Made by a program: the position numbers and the translations under genes. Positions 44,579-52,248 of a DNA stretch of 64,000 bases are shown here, piece by piece. Each line of letters opens with the position of its first letter. Positions within the stretch are counted from its first letter, which is position 1. The stretch is from Hyphomonas neptunium ATCC 15444 (lineage in GTDB: Bacteria > Pseudomonadota > Alphaproteobacteria > Caulobacterales > Hyphomonadaceae): contig NC_008358.1 in the NCBI RefSeq assembly GCF_000013025.1, forward strand, positions 1,488,001-1,552,000. The letters run 5' to 3'. The notes below the pieces were generated by a model. It was not told where the DNA came from. It saw only the letters and a program-made list of their open reading frames with translations, and made no database searches.

Positions 44579-45145
44579 TTAGAGACGGTCCAGCGCCTTC
44601 TGGGCGATCGTCTGGACGCCGATAGAGACCTGCTCGGGGGACATCGGAAGATCATCTCCGAACACGAAGAGCTGCAGCGCGACATTGATCGCGCGTCCTT
44701 CGGCGTCGATAGCGATCACCTGTGCATTGTTGATGACATACCCTTCCACGCCGACACCGACGTCTTCCATCTTTGCCGATCCTTGCCGAACGTACTCCTT
44801 GTAGGTCTCGCGCCGGTTCTCGAAGGCTTTACGGCTTTCGGCCTGGAGGATGAACTCGCCCTCGTAGCCTTGCACGGTGACGGTGCAGCTGCTGCCGCGA
44901 CCGCGATAACCAGAGAGGTCGCCGAAGGTCAGATGTCCGCCGAAGGCGTCGGTGAGCTCCTCCCTAGTGAAGAGATCGCAGTCTCCCCATTCCCGTTTGG
45001 CCTCCGGTTCGGGCACCTTCGGGGTGCCTTGAGCCGTTGCCGGTTGCGCGCCGGGCGCGTCGCTTTCCCGCGCATCTCCGCCACCGCAGCCAGCGACCAG
45101 AAGCGAGAGGCCAAGGGTCGCCAGGCTCAATTTAAGGGCGTTCAT
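44579..45145 (-). CDS. Predicted lipoprotein, paralogue of the lipoprotein at 43947
   Basis: 188 residues from ATG 45145. Lipobox VAGC (about 20). Mature part: CDLFTREELTDAFGGHLTF, later SSCTVTV, FENRRETYKEYV, VGVEGYVINNAQVIAIDAEGR and final GVQTIAQKALDRL. It aligns with the lipoprotein at 43947 in motif order. The two genes face each other across the terminator, an unusual arrangement for duplicates and a sign that duplication was followed by inversion. Function unknown; likely at the inner or outer membrane. Confidence 0.7.
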   Translation of the reverse strand: MNALKLSLATLGLSLLVAGCGGGDARESDAPGAQPATAQGTPKVPEPEAKREWGDCDLFTREELTDAFGGHLTFGDLSGYRGRGSSCTVTVQGYEGEFILQAESRKAFENRRETYKEYVRQGSAKMEDVGVGVEGYVINNAQVIAIDAEGRAINVALQLFVFGDDLPMSPEQVSIGVQTIAQKALDRL

Positions 45146-45185
45146 GATGCTGATCCTGTCCAATGAATGATGTTCGTTCTGAGAG

Positions 45186-45989
45186 CTACCAGGGCAGGAC
45201 CTTGCGAACCGCCTTGCGGGCCTCGTCGCCAGCTTTTCTGCGGACCTGACGGTCGGCCTCGCGCACGGCTTCACCTGCGGCGTCGCGCGCCACATCGCCG
45301 GCATAGTCACCGACGGGGTTGCCTTCTGTGTCTTCAGCGCCCGGGAGCTGCCCGGTCATGCCGGGATACCCCATGCCCATGGTCATGACCTGATAGTCGG
45401 ACGGGACCTCGAACAGCGACTCATGCTGGTCCTGAAGTACGAGATCGGCGAGGTCGTAGTTGAAGTTTCTGTCAGCTTCGCCCGGAGCACTACCGGTCAG
45501 GCGCATGCGAACGGTGATGTTCTGCGGTGTTGTCCAGACATCGCCTTCGGTCTTGCTGCCATCCGCCGCTGTGCCGCTGATGATGTAGCGGTTGGCGCTG
45601 ACGCCGTTGACGGTATCGGGGCCCATCAGGCGTTTTTCGAAGCGCAGATCGCTCTCGTTGCTGTACTGGTCGAGCGGCGAGGTCACCTGGTCACTGCCCG
45701 GCGCGAGTTCGATCGCCATGCGCTCGCGTGGCATCAGGGACCAGATGAGGTTCCGGTCCGTCCGCCAGATCTGGATGATCTGCATGCCGTCAACGGTCAT
45801 CTCGGTCCGGGTTTTTCCCGGGCTGGAATAGACCAGCTGCGTGATGGTCGTGCCCTCCGTCGTGAAGGTCCGTTCCGCCTGATAAGGACTGGTCGGTTGG
45901 CCGACGATCGCGATTTCCTGCGCCCTGGCTGCGTTTCCGGCGGCGAGCAGGATGCCCAAGGCCACCAGGCTTTTGAGTGCGTGTAACAT
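45186..45989 (-). CDS. Periplasmic DUF4412-like (LolA-fold) protein with charged C-terminal tail
   Basis: 267 residues. Signal peptide ending ARAQ. The body (about 40-205) has LVYSSPGKTRTEMTVDG, RTDRNLIWSLMPRERMAIEL, VSANRYIISGTAADGS, DVWTTPQNITVRM: the half-barrel plan of DUF4412/LolA-like proteins that bind lipid or hydrophobic ligands. The C-terminal 50 residues are Asp/Arg/Ala-rich (AGDVARDAAGEAVREADRQV), probably a coiled helix. It is transcribed leftward with the lipoprotein gene at 44579 and is divergent from the large Tat protein gene. Confidence 0.68.
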   Translation of the reverse strand: MLHALKSLVALGILLAAGNAARAQEIAIVGQPTSPYQAERTFTTEGTTITQLVYSSPGKTRTEMTVDGMQIIQIWRTDRNLIWSLMPRERMAIELAPGSDQVTSPLDQYSNESDLRFEKRLMGPDTVNGVSANRYIISGTAADGSKTEGDVWTTPQNITVRMRLTGSAPGEADRNFNYDLADLVLQDQHESLFEVPSDYQVMTMGMGYPGMTGQLPGAEDTEGNPVGDYAGDVARDAAGEAVREADRQVRRKAGDEARKAVRKVLPW

Positions 45990-46087
45990 CGGTGTGATCC
46001 TCCTGAGTTGCGGGGCACGTCAGCTCCAACAACGAAACACTGCCAGATTCCCCGCCAGATTTGTCCACTGGCGGATCGAGGCCGCCT

Positions 46088-46113
46088 TTTGCGTTGAAGA
46101 CGCAAGGGGAAAG
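46088..46113 (+). promoter_or_regulatory. Motif TTTGCGTTGAAG + GGGAAAG, copy 2
   Basis: TTTGCGTTGAAG (46088-46099), 7 bases, GGGAAAG (46107-46113), ending eight bases before the ATG of the large Tat protein. Same pair as at 42416-42442. Here it is too close to the start codon to be a classical promoter, so a 5'-UTR or translational element fits better. Confidence 0.4.
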
Positions 46114-46121
46114 GATGGCTC

Positions 46122-49100
46122 ATGAGCGACTGGAATGTTTCGCGGCGCAGGCTGCTGAAAACCACGGGAATTGTCGGAGGCGGCATTGCCATTCTGGGTG
46201 CCGGTCTTCTGGGGCTGCGTGGATGTCAGGGCGAACTTGAAGAGGGCTCCGTCGACAGCCTTGCAGGTCCCGGAAATGCGGCTGGTCCCTATCCGGTCTG
46301 GCGGGAAATGCAGGCGCGCTTGCGGGCCAGTCCAGATCATGCGTCGGGCCGGGCCGCGGCTCTGTTGGAGGCAGGAGATGTCGCGGCGCTCCAGCGCTTC
46401 GTTCGAGACGAGATCCGTCTCGTGTCAGCCCGCGGGGATCGGTTTCAGTTGGGATCTGCTGTGCGCTGGGGGCGTCGAGCAGCTCTGCGAGCCGGGGCCG
46501 GAACGGCGCGCGAGAAAGCCGAAATTCTGGCCGAGCTGATCCGCAAGACGGGGCGGGAGGCGGAGGTTGTCGAGACCGGCACGCTGGCCCGTGACGAAGC
46601 GGCGGGCGTGTTCTTCCGGGATATCGATGCAGAATTCGATCCGCCGATCGAGCCGGGCACGATGGAGAACTGGAGACGGCGACTTGGCGAACGCCCGCCC
46701 GAGACGGTGACGGCGGACCTGCGTGAACAAGAAGACAGGGTTGTGGCGACACGCGACGGACTTGCCGGGCTGATTGAACAGCAGGGCGTGCCGCGCGACT
46801 GGAGCCGCTACGACGACCGGGCCTACGGACGCGTCCCTGTTGTCCGGTTTCAGGAAGCGGATGGCCAGGTTCTGTACGCCGATCCCGTGAGGCCAGGCGC
46901 AGGCATTGCAGCCACTGTGGGGCGGATACATGAAGCGTCGCCCCAGGAGGGCATCTTGCCGGTCGACGTCTCGCTTGCCTTCACAACGATGGATGAACCC
47001 GACAGTCTGGTGCAGATCGCCAGAGGCCAGTGGACCGCAGAGGATGTGTGTGGCCGCCAGGTGAAAGTCGGGTTCAAACCGGCGCAGGGCATGGCGGAGC
47101 TGCTGGCATCGCGAGTCGGCGACTTGCGAATCTTCACGCCGTTCCTGTCGATCCAGTCGCTCGACGGCGAGGACATCGCCATCGAGAAGGCAGTGGTCAT
47201 GGGTAAGACGTTCACCTTGTCCGGCGACGTCCTGTCGGTCGATGACGGTGGGGCGGTCACGCTGAATGGCGAGGGCGCAGGTCCGGTCGCGGCGTCAGGC
47301 CGGGCTGGCGGCGTTACGAGCATGGACATCAAGGTCGATGCCACGCGCTATCCGGATATGAGACTTCTGGTTTGGCCGCGAGATGCGGACGGGCGGGTGG
47401 TTGACGGGTTGAACTCCGGCGACTTTGCGGTTTCCGATCAGGGGCAGAGCATGCCGCATCTGCTGCGTGTTCAGAACCGCGCGCCGCGCATCCTGTTCCT
47501 GTCGGACTCCTCGCTTTCGATGCCGGGCGAGTTTCGTGGCGACAAGGGAGAGGCGATGCTCGCCCTCATGGATCGCGTGCGCGAAGCGGCGCGACAGGTG
47601 CATCCGGAAGCCTCGGTTACCGTACGTGCGACGAACTCAAACCTCTGGGAGAACGTCCTCAAGACGGTCGGCACGCAGGTGCACCTGATCGTCTATGCGA
47701 CAGACGGACACGTCAAGGGAAGGATCCCGACGGACGAGGAACGCGCGCCGCTCGCGATGGGGCCGAAAATCATTGCGATGAATGTGCGCGGAAACCTGGA
47801 CCGGCTGCGCAGTCGGCCGGAAAGCAACGTCTTCGATGAGATGGCGGCGCTGACGAACGGTCAGGCGCTGGACGTCGTTGATGGGGATGCGTCGGCCATC
47901 GAGGCGGCGATTGTCGAGTTCCTGGAGCTGGAGGGGCGCGATCTGCCCTACCAGCTTGGCTATCATGTTCCTGGCGGCGAGACGGGTATCCGGTCGGCGC
48001 ATGTTTCCCTCGGCGCGGTCGAGGGCACCGCTCAGTATGAGGCCGCTGCTTCGCTTCTGCCGCCAAGCGTCCTGGCGTCGATCCGCTTGAAAGTACGCAT
48101 TGGCGATCGCGAGGTCGAACGCGTGATTGGCGGACACGCAGGCCATGGGCCGGTGTTGCAGGCCGATATTGATCATCTTTGCGGCGCGGTTCTGGGAACG
48201 CACCTCCTGGCGCTCGAGGGGCCTCCACCGTCTTTCTCCACGATCATGGACGACGTGCTGACGGCGCGCCTGTCGCTCGAGAAGCTTGATCGGGCGGCGG
48301 CCGAAGAAGGCGGCACGCTCACCGTTGGCGCAGCGCTGGAGGAAGGGCATCACGTGCTTCCGGGAGAACTGGCGACGCTGATGATGCGGACGGGGCCGCT
48401 TGCGGGGGAGGATTTCTGCTTTGCAGAGCAGGGCATGCGCTGCGTGTACTATGCGTCCCATCCCATCCTGAATGACGACCGGATCATCACGCGCATCGAC
48501 ATCATGCCGACGTCGCGGACATTCTTGATCAGTGCTGACAGCAGCGAACTGGTTCCAAAGGTATTGGAGGCAGGGTTGAGACTGGCGGCGGCTGAGGCGG
48601 CGTTGTTCCCCGTAGGAAACACGTTCGACTTGCTGCAAGGCAAGGCGCTGGGAGCATTCAGTGCGGATCTGCATGCGCAGAACGGCCTCTCTGCGGAGCA
48701 GATCGATGCATGGGATGCGTCCGAGGCGGCACTTGAAACGATATTCCCGCGACCAGGTCACTTGCGTTTCTGTGCGCAGGATCAGTCAACTGCAGCAAGC
48801 TGGGTCGTCGATCTTGAGACGGCCGAAGTCTATGCGCTGCTACCGGACCTGAGTGGGGGCGGGGAGAGAGCACCGCGCATCGAGCAGCAGCTGGCGGAAC
48901 TCGACCGAGTGGTTTCGATGCTCAACCTGCTCTCGCAGGGCGTCGGAGCCGCTGGCGTCCTGAACCCGGTCGGCGCGCATTCGCTGGCGATGGTTGCAGC
49001 CTACGGACAGAACCTCGCAAGAATCTATGCGGCGGCTTCGATGGGCATCATCCTGATGGACACCAGGGGTATCGAGCCTGCCGTCAAACTGGCCATCGCC

Positions 49101-49250
49101 AGCATGGCCTGCGAGAATGTGAAGAGCATTGCGCTCGGCGTTTTTGGCGCCGCAGGAAAGTCGGCAAACCGGGCGGTCGAGATCTTCTCGATGGCGGAAA
49201 GCGTGGCCGGCGCTGCGGGGGCGAGTTCGCCGTTCTCATGCCCGATATAG
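46122..49250 (+). CDS. Tat-exported 1042-residue protein with von Willebrand factor A domain and transglutaminase-like region
   Basis: Tat signal SRRRLLK at residues 7-13 and a hydrophobic stretch to about 34. Region 100-265 resembles a transglutaminase fold: GTAREKAEILAELIRKTG (where active enzymes have GxCxD-K) and VVRFQEADGQVLYADPV (where they have the His and Asp), so the catalytic cysteine appears lost. Region 455-605 is a VWA domain with metal-ion site DSSLS (Asp462, Ser464, Ser466) and ATDGH (Asp528). Residues 650-1042 have no motif I recognise. VWA domains bind partner proteins through a metal ion. It is the largest product of the sigma factor/kinase cluster and probably works in the periplasm. 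Confidence 0.78.
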   Translation: MSDWNVSRRRLLKTTGIVGGGIAILGAGLLGLRGCQGELEEGSVDSLAGPGNAAGPYPVWREMQARLRASPDHASGRAAALLEAGDVAALQRFVRDEIRLVSARGDRFQLGSAVRWGRRAALRAGAGTAREKAEILAELIRKTGREAEVVETGTLARDEAAGVFFRDIDAEFDPPIEPGTMENWRRRLGERPPETVTADLREQEDRVVATRDGLAGLIEQQGVPRDWSRYDDRAYGRVPVVRFQEADGQVLYADPVRPGAGIAATVGRIHEASPQEGILPVDVSLAFTTMDEPDSLVQIARGQWTAEDVCGRQVKVGFKPAQGMAELLASRVGDLRIFTPFLSIQSLDGEDIAIEKAVVMGKTFTLSGDVLSVDDGGAVTLNGEGAGPVAASGRAGGVTSMDIKVDATRYPDMRLLVWPRDADGRVVDGLNSGDFAVSDQGQSMPHLLRVQNRAPRILFLSDSSLSMPGEFRGDKGEAMLALMDRVREAARQVHPEASVTVRATNSNLWENVLKTVGTQVHLIVYATDGHVKGRIPTDEERAPLAMGPKIIAMNVRGNLDRLRSRPESNVFDEMAALTNGQALDVVDGDASAIEAAIVEFLELEGRDLPYQLGYHVPGGETGIRSAHVSLGAVEGTAQYEAAASLLPPSVLASIRLKVRIGDREVERVIGGHAGHGPVLQADIDHLCGAVLGTHLLALEGPPPSFSTIMDDVLTARLSLEKLDRAAAEEGGTLTVGAALEEGHHVLPGELATLMMRTGPLAGEDFCFAEQGMRCVYYASHPILNDDRIITRIDIMPTSRTFLISADSSELVPKVLEAGLRLAAAEAALFPVGNTFDLLQGKALGAFSADLHAQNGLSAEQIDAWDASEAALETIFPRPGHLRFCAQDQSTAASWVVDLETAEVYALLPDLSGGGERAPRIEQQLAELDRVVSMLNLLSQGVGAAGVLNPVGAHSLAMVAAYGQNLARIYAAASMGIILMDTRGIEPAVKLAIASMACENVKSIALGVFGAAGKSANRAVEIFSMAESVAGAAGASSPFSCPI

Positions 49251-49355
49251 ACTAAGGGGGCTGGGGGCCTGCTTCAGCGCGAGAGGTCTCTTTCGACGGT
49301 GATGTCAGCGGAATCGGGTCTTGAGGCGGTCGGGCAGGGCGGTTAGCCCTGAAAA

Positions 49356-50216
49356 ATGAGCAAGAATCCCTTCCGCTACTTCAAGACCTCGGCCGAAATC
49401 ATCCAGCTTGGCGTGCTGATGTATGTCCGATTCCCGCTCTCGCTCCGAAACGTCGAAGACCTCCTGCACGAGCGAGGCATAGATGTTTGCCACGAAAGCG
49501 TCGGTCTTTGGGTAGATCGCTTTTGAACATACTTCGCAGATAAGATCCGTAAGCGGAGGTCCCAGGCAATGCGGCGAGTCAGGCAATGGCGCTGGCACCT
49601 GGACGAAGTCTTCGTGAAAATTCGCGGTGAAACGCACTACCTCTGGCGCGCAGTGGAACACGAAGGGGAGGTTCTGGAAGCGTACGTCAAGAAGAAGCGA
49701 GACAAGGCTGCGGCGCTCAAATTTCTCAGATAAGCAATGAAACGCCACGGAAATCCCGAAGTCGTGGTGACTGACAAATGCCCCTCCTATCACGCCGCGA
49801 TGAAGGTGATCGGGAGCGAGGGGCGCCAGGAGACGGGCCGGCACTCAAACAACCGCGCCGAAGATTCACACCAACCGTTCCGAAGGCGTGAGCGAGTGAT
49901 GTCGCGCTTTCGGCGTATGCGAAGTTTGCAAAAATTCGCTTCAATGCATTCGTCTGTACACAACCATTTCAACCATCAGAGAAGTATCGAGAGGAGGGCG
50001 GGATTCAAATCGCTACGAGACGCCGCCCTTCGCGAATGGCGCGAACTTCTTGTTGTCCAGGACCTGCTGACCCGCGAAAAGCGGAGACGGGTTCGCATTA
50101 GACTGACAGCACCCGGGAAGGAGACGCTTTGCCAGTCCGGCAGCCACCCTCTGAGGGAAGATGACCTTCGGCAAATGCCGCGCAATTCACTCGGGAGTGG
50201 CGGAAATATAATCTGA
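49356..50216 (+). pseudogene. IS6-family transposase with two in-frame stop codons
   Basis: From ATG 49356 the frame encodes MSKNPFRYFKTSAEIIQLGV, VRFPLSLRNVEDLLHERGID, then a TGA at 49524-49526, WHLDEVFVKIRGETHYLWRAV, RRDKAA-like segment, a TAA at 49731-49733, VVVTDKCPSY, NNRAEDSHQPFRRRER and VHNHFNHQRS. The DDE residues (HLDE, VTDK, RAED) are intact, so only the two nonsense codons disable it. No clear terminal inverted repeats were found. The frame runs on to 50216, overlapping the end of the tetR gene. A remnant of the same family lies at 56,700. Confidence 0.85.
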
Positions 50217-50804
50217 CCGGGGCGGTGCCTTAACGAAAAGCCGCTGCGCCATGGTGAGCGTCGCAGCGAGATATTGCGCTTGCGACCAGCCCCTTTCGAT
50301 ACGCAGGTTCTCCCAGTTTCTGACGGATAAAAGTGTCCAGAGGAGATCGCTGGCCTCCTTCACCGAGTAGTCCGGGGTCAGATGACCGTCTGCTCGCAGT
50401 GCCAGGATGGCTGCTTCACATCCTTCCCACATATCCTTCATCCGGCTTTCCCATGCCTGCCGGGCATCGGGGTCTTTCATGACAAGCAATGCTCGCGAAA
50501 TGCCATAAATCTCGGGTATGTAGGTGCACCAGGCGGTAATATAGGCATCAAGACGTTCCTGGCCGGAGCCAGCTGTCCGGCTGGGCCGGAGGCGTTCATC
50601 AGCATTCTTAATATCGTCCACAAAATGGGTCGTCGCGATAAGCAGTTCGGTCCGGTTCCGAAAGTAGAGATAGAGCGTTTGACGGGTAACGCCGGCGGCA
50701 TCTGCAACATCGCTTACCCGCACTTCCTGGCCATCGGAGTTTTCGAGCAGCGTGAGACAAGCACTCAGGATTCGATCACGGGTTTCGGGAACAGCGTTTG
50801 ACAT
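50187..50804 (-). CDS. TetR/AcrR-family transcriptional regulator
   Basis: 205 residues. Helix-turn-helix in VRVSDVADAAGVTRQTLYLYFRNRTEL (in two parts, residues 28-55), then a ligand-binding helical domain. The divergent gene pair (DUF1772 and DUF4345) and the 44-bp perfect palindrome in the shared 80-base gap point to a repressor of those genes and of itself. The 3' end overlaps the reading frame of the decayed transposase. Confidence 0.92.
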   Translation of the reverse strand: MSNAVPETRDRILSACLTLLENSDGQEVRVSDVADAAGVTRQTLYLYFRNRTELLIATTHFVDDIKNADERLRPSRTAGSGQERLDAYITAWCTYIPEIYGISRALLVMKDPDARQAWESRMKDMWEGCEAAILALRADGHLTPDYSVKEASDLLWTLLSVRNWENLRIERGWSQAQYLAATLTMAQRLFVKAPPRSDYISATPE

Positions 50805-50817
50805 AATTCATGCTTCC

Positions 50818-50861
50818 ATTTGACATCGTGTAAAATAGATGCATTTTACACGATGTCAAAT
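50818..50861. promoter_or_regulatory. 44-bp perfect palindromic operator of the TetR gene
   Basis: ATTTGACATCGTGTAAAAT (50818-50836), six-base spacer AGATGC, ATTTTACACGATGTCAAAT (50843-50861). The arms are 19 bases and perfect. It lies between the two divergent start codons (50804 and 50885), positioned to shut off both. The repeated TTTGACA and TTTTACA elements also look like -35 boxes for both directions. Confidence 0.85.
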
Positions 50862-50884
50862 CAGAGTTTATCAAAGGAAGCCAG

Positions 50885-51376
50885 ATGCCTGCCCTCCTGG
50901 TGCCGCCTGCTACCTCGGCTGCCATTGCCTGCGCTCTGAGAGCAGGTGCGTTTCCAAGCTTTTCAGATTTCGTCACGCGGTCGCTCCAAAAGCCTGGCAG
51001 GCGAGGCGCTGTCGAAGCGATGCTACATGTAAACCGCGAGGTGTTCCGTACCCTGTTTATTGCTCTTCTGGTTGGAGGGGCAGCTATATCGCCCTTGATT
51101 GTGCTTATCGCGCTTCCCCATTCAGATAATGCTGCGCGCGTCTATGTTTTGGCTGGTAGCGCCATTTATCTTGTCGCCGTGTTTGCAGTTACGCTGTTGG
51201 GCAATGTGCCCGCAAACATCCCGCTCGACCGATTGAACAGGCATTCGCCAGAAGTAGTCGTCTATTGGCCAGCGTTCTATTCCGGTTGGACAAATTACAA
51301 TCACATTCGAACGGTGCGCGCTGCCGCGGCTGTCATCTGCTACCTGCTCGCCAGTCTCACTCTGGCCGCTTCGTGA
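50885..51376 (+). CDS. DUF1772 membrane protein (anthrone-oxygenase-like)
   Basis: 163 residues with four membrane helices. The family signature is at the C-terminal half: GNVPANIPLDRLNR, followed by YWPAFYSGWTNYNHIRTVRA. Fungal relatives act in anthrone oxidation, but bacterial members are uncharacterised. Divergent from tetR, followed after 29 bases by the DUF4345 gene. ATG at 50885 is 24 bases after the operator; ribosome binding site AAGGA. Confidence 0.85.
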   Translation: MPALLVPPATSAAIACALRAGAFPSFSDFVTRSLQKPGRRGAVEAMLHVNREVFRTLFIALLVGGAAISPLIVLIALPHSDNAARVYVLAGSAIYLVAVFAVTLLGNVPANIPLDRLNRHSPEVVVYWPAFYSGWTNYNHIRTVRAAAAVICYLLASLTLAAS

Positions 51377-51405
51377 TTGAGCCTGTTAAAAAAGGGAAAC
51401 GCGCA

Positions 51406-51804
51406 ATGCGAACAACGGTAACTTTGAAACTGATACTGACAGTCGCTGGTCTTGTCGGTCTTGGGGTGGGAATCGGCATGGTGTTTTGGCCCGTTGCCTT
51501 TCATGCTTCAGCCGGGATTGTGCTGGATGGGAATGCCAGTCTCATGAGCGAGATGCGTGCCTCCGGCAGCGCAGTGTTGGGCTCGGCGCTCGTCATGCTT
51601 TCGGGGGTGTTTATCCCGCGTCTGGCTTTTACCGCCACGCTGATGGCAACGGTTCTGTACATCTCATATGGCATCGGGCGACTGATGGGCATGGCGATTG
51701 ACGGCATGCCCGAAAATACGATCCAAACAATTGCAGCGGCTGAACTGTTTATAGGGCTGGTTTGCGGAGCAGCTTTGTTCAGATATCGTTCGCTTTCCAA
51801 ATAG
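51406..51804 (+). CDS. DUF4345 membrane protein
   Basis: 132 residues from ATG 51406 (AAGGGA upstream); the frame further back overlaps the DUF1772 gene. Four membrane helices with GNASLMSEMRASGSAVLGSALV and PENTIQTIAAAELFIGLVCGAALF. DUF4345 proteins commonly sit with DUF1772 genes under a TetR regulator, as here. Function unknown. The final codons lie right at the start of the duplicated nucleotidyltransferase fragment, so its C-terminus could be altered. Confidence 0.82.
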   Translation: MRTTVTLKLILTVAGLVGLGVGIGMVFWPVAFHASAGIVLDGNASLMSEMRASGSAVLGSALVMLSGVFIPRLAFTATLMATVLYISYGIGRLMGMAIDGMPENTIQTIAAAELFIGLVCGAALFRYRSLSK

Positions 51805-52107
51805 TTTGAGCGGTGTATCTCGGCGCCCCGGTCAGGCGGGTCGCAGTCTTTACGAGCCTGGTTTGCTATGAGGAGCCGCGACCAGCGGCTTCGAGGAGCG
51901 CGTCGGCCAGTCCTTCTAGGCGCCGCCTGGCAACGAGGGCTTCAATTATCAAACGGGCCTGCATCAGATCTTTGTCGGATTTTACGGCGCTTTCGCCGGA
52001 CTCATGCCGCGAGGTGAAACAATCAGTTTGTGTACGGCATAGCGTTCCGGGGAGGGGACGGTCATAATCGCGCCGTACTTGGTCAGCACGGCCGCTTCAA
52101 TTGTCTC
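51805..52107 (-). pseudogene. Broken partial copy of the 3' end of the GSU2403 nucleotidyltransferase gene
   Basis: About 300 bases closely similar to 30,186-30,490, for example GCTTCAATTATCAAAC, GTCGGATTTTACGGCGCTTTC, GACTCATGCCGC and AATCAGTTTGTGT. Relative to the other copy the stretch near 52,005-52,015 is one or more bases shorter, shifting the frame, and the similarity ends near 52,107, so two thirds of the gene is absent. A dead remnant; it implies recombination between the two places or insertion of a duplicated module. Confidence 0.82.
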
Positions 52108-52248
52108 AATTCTCAGGGTTTCTTATAGTCTATGCTTGGTTATCCGTGATCAGGTGCAGCCCGCGCCAGACCTGTTTCAGGTTTTACGAGGCATGGATGT
52201 CTGTCCTTCCAGGGGCAGTTCTCAGCAGTAGAAATCAACAGCTCCGGG

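Noticed and set aside
46122-46230. Tat lipoprotein processing at GLRGC of the VWA protein
   Set aside because: Arginine at position -2 is not accepted in a normal lipobox, so lipidation was not claimed.
47637-48761. Leftward open frame of 374 codons
   Set aside because: Antisense to the 1042-residue VWA protein, which has a Tat signal and a VWA motif; this one has none.
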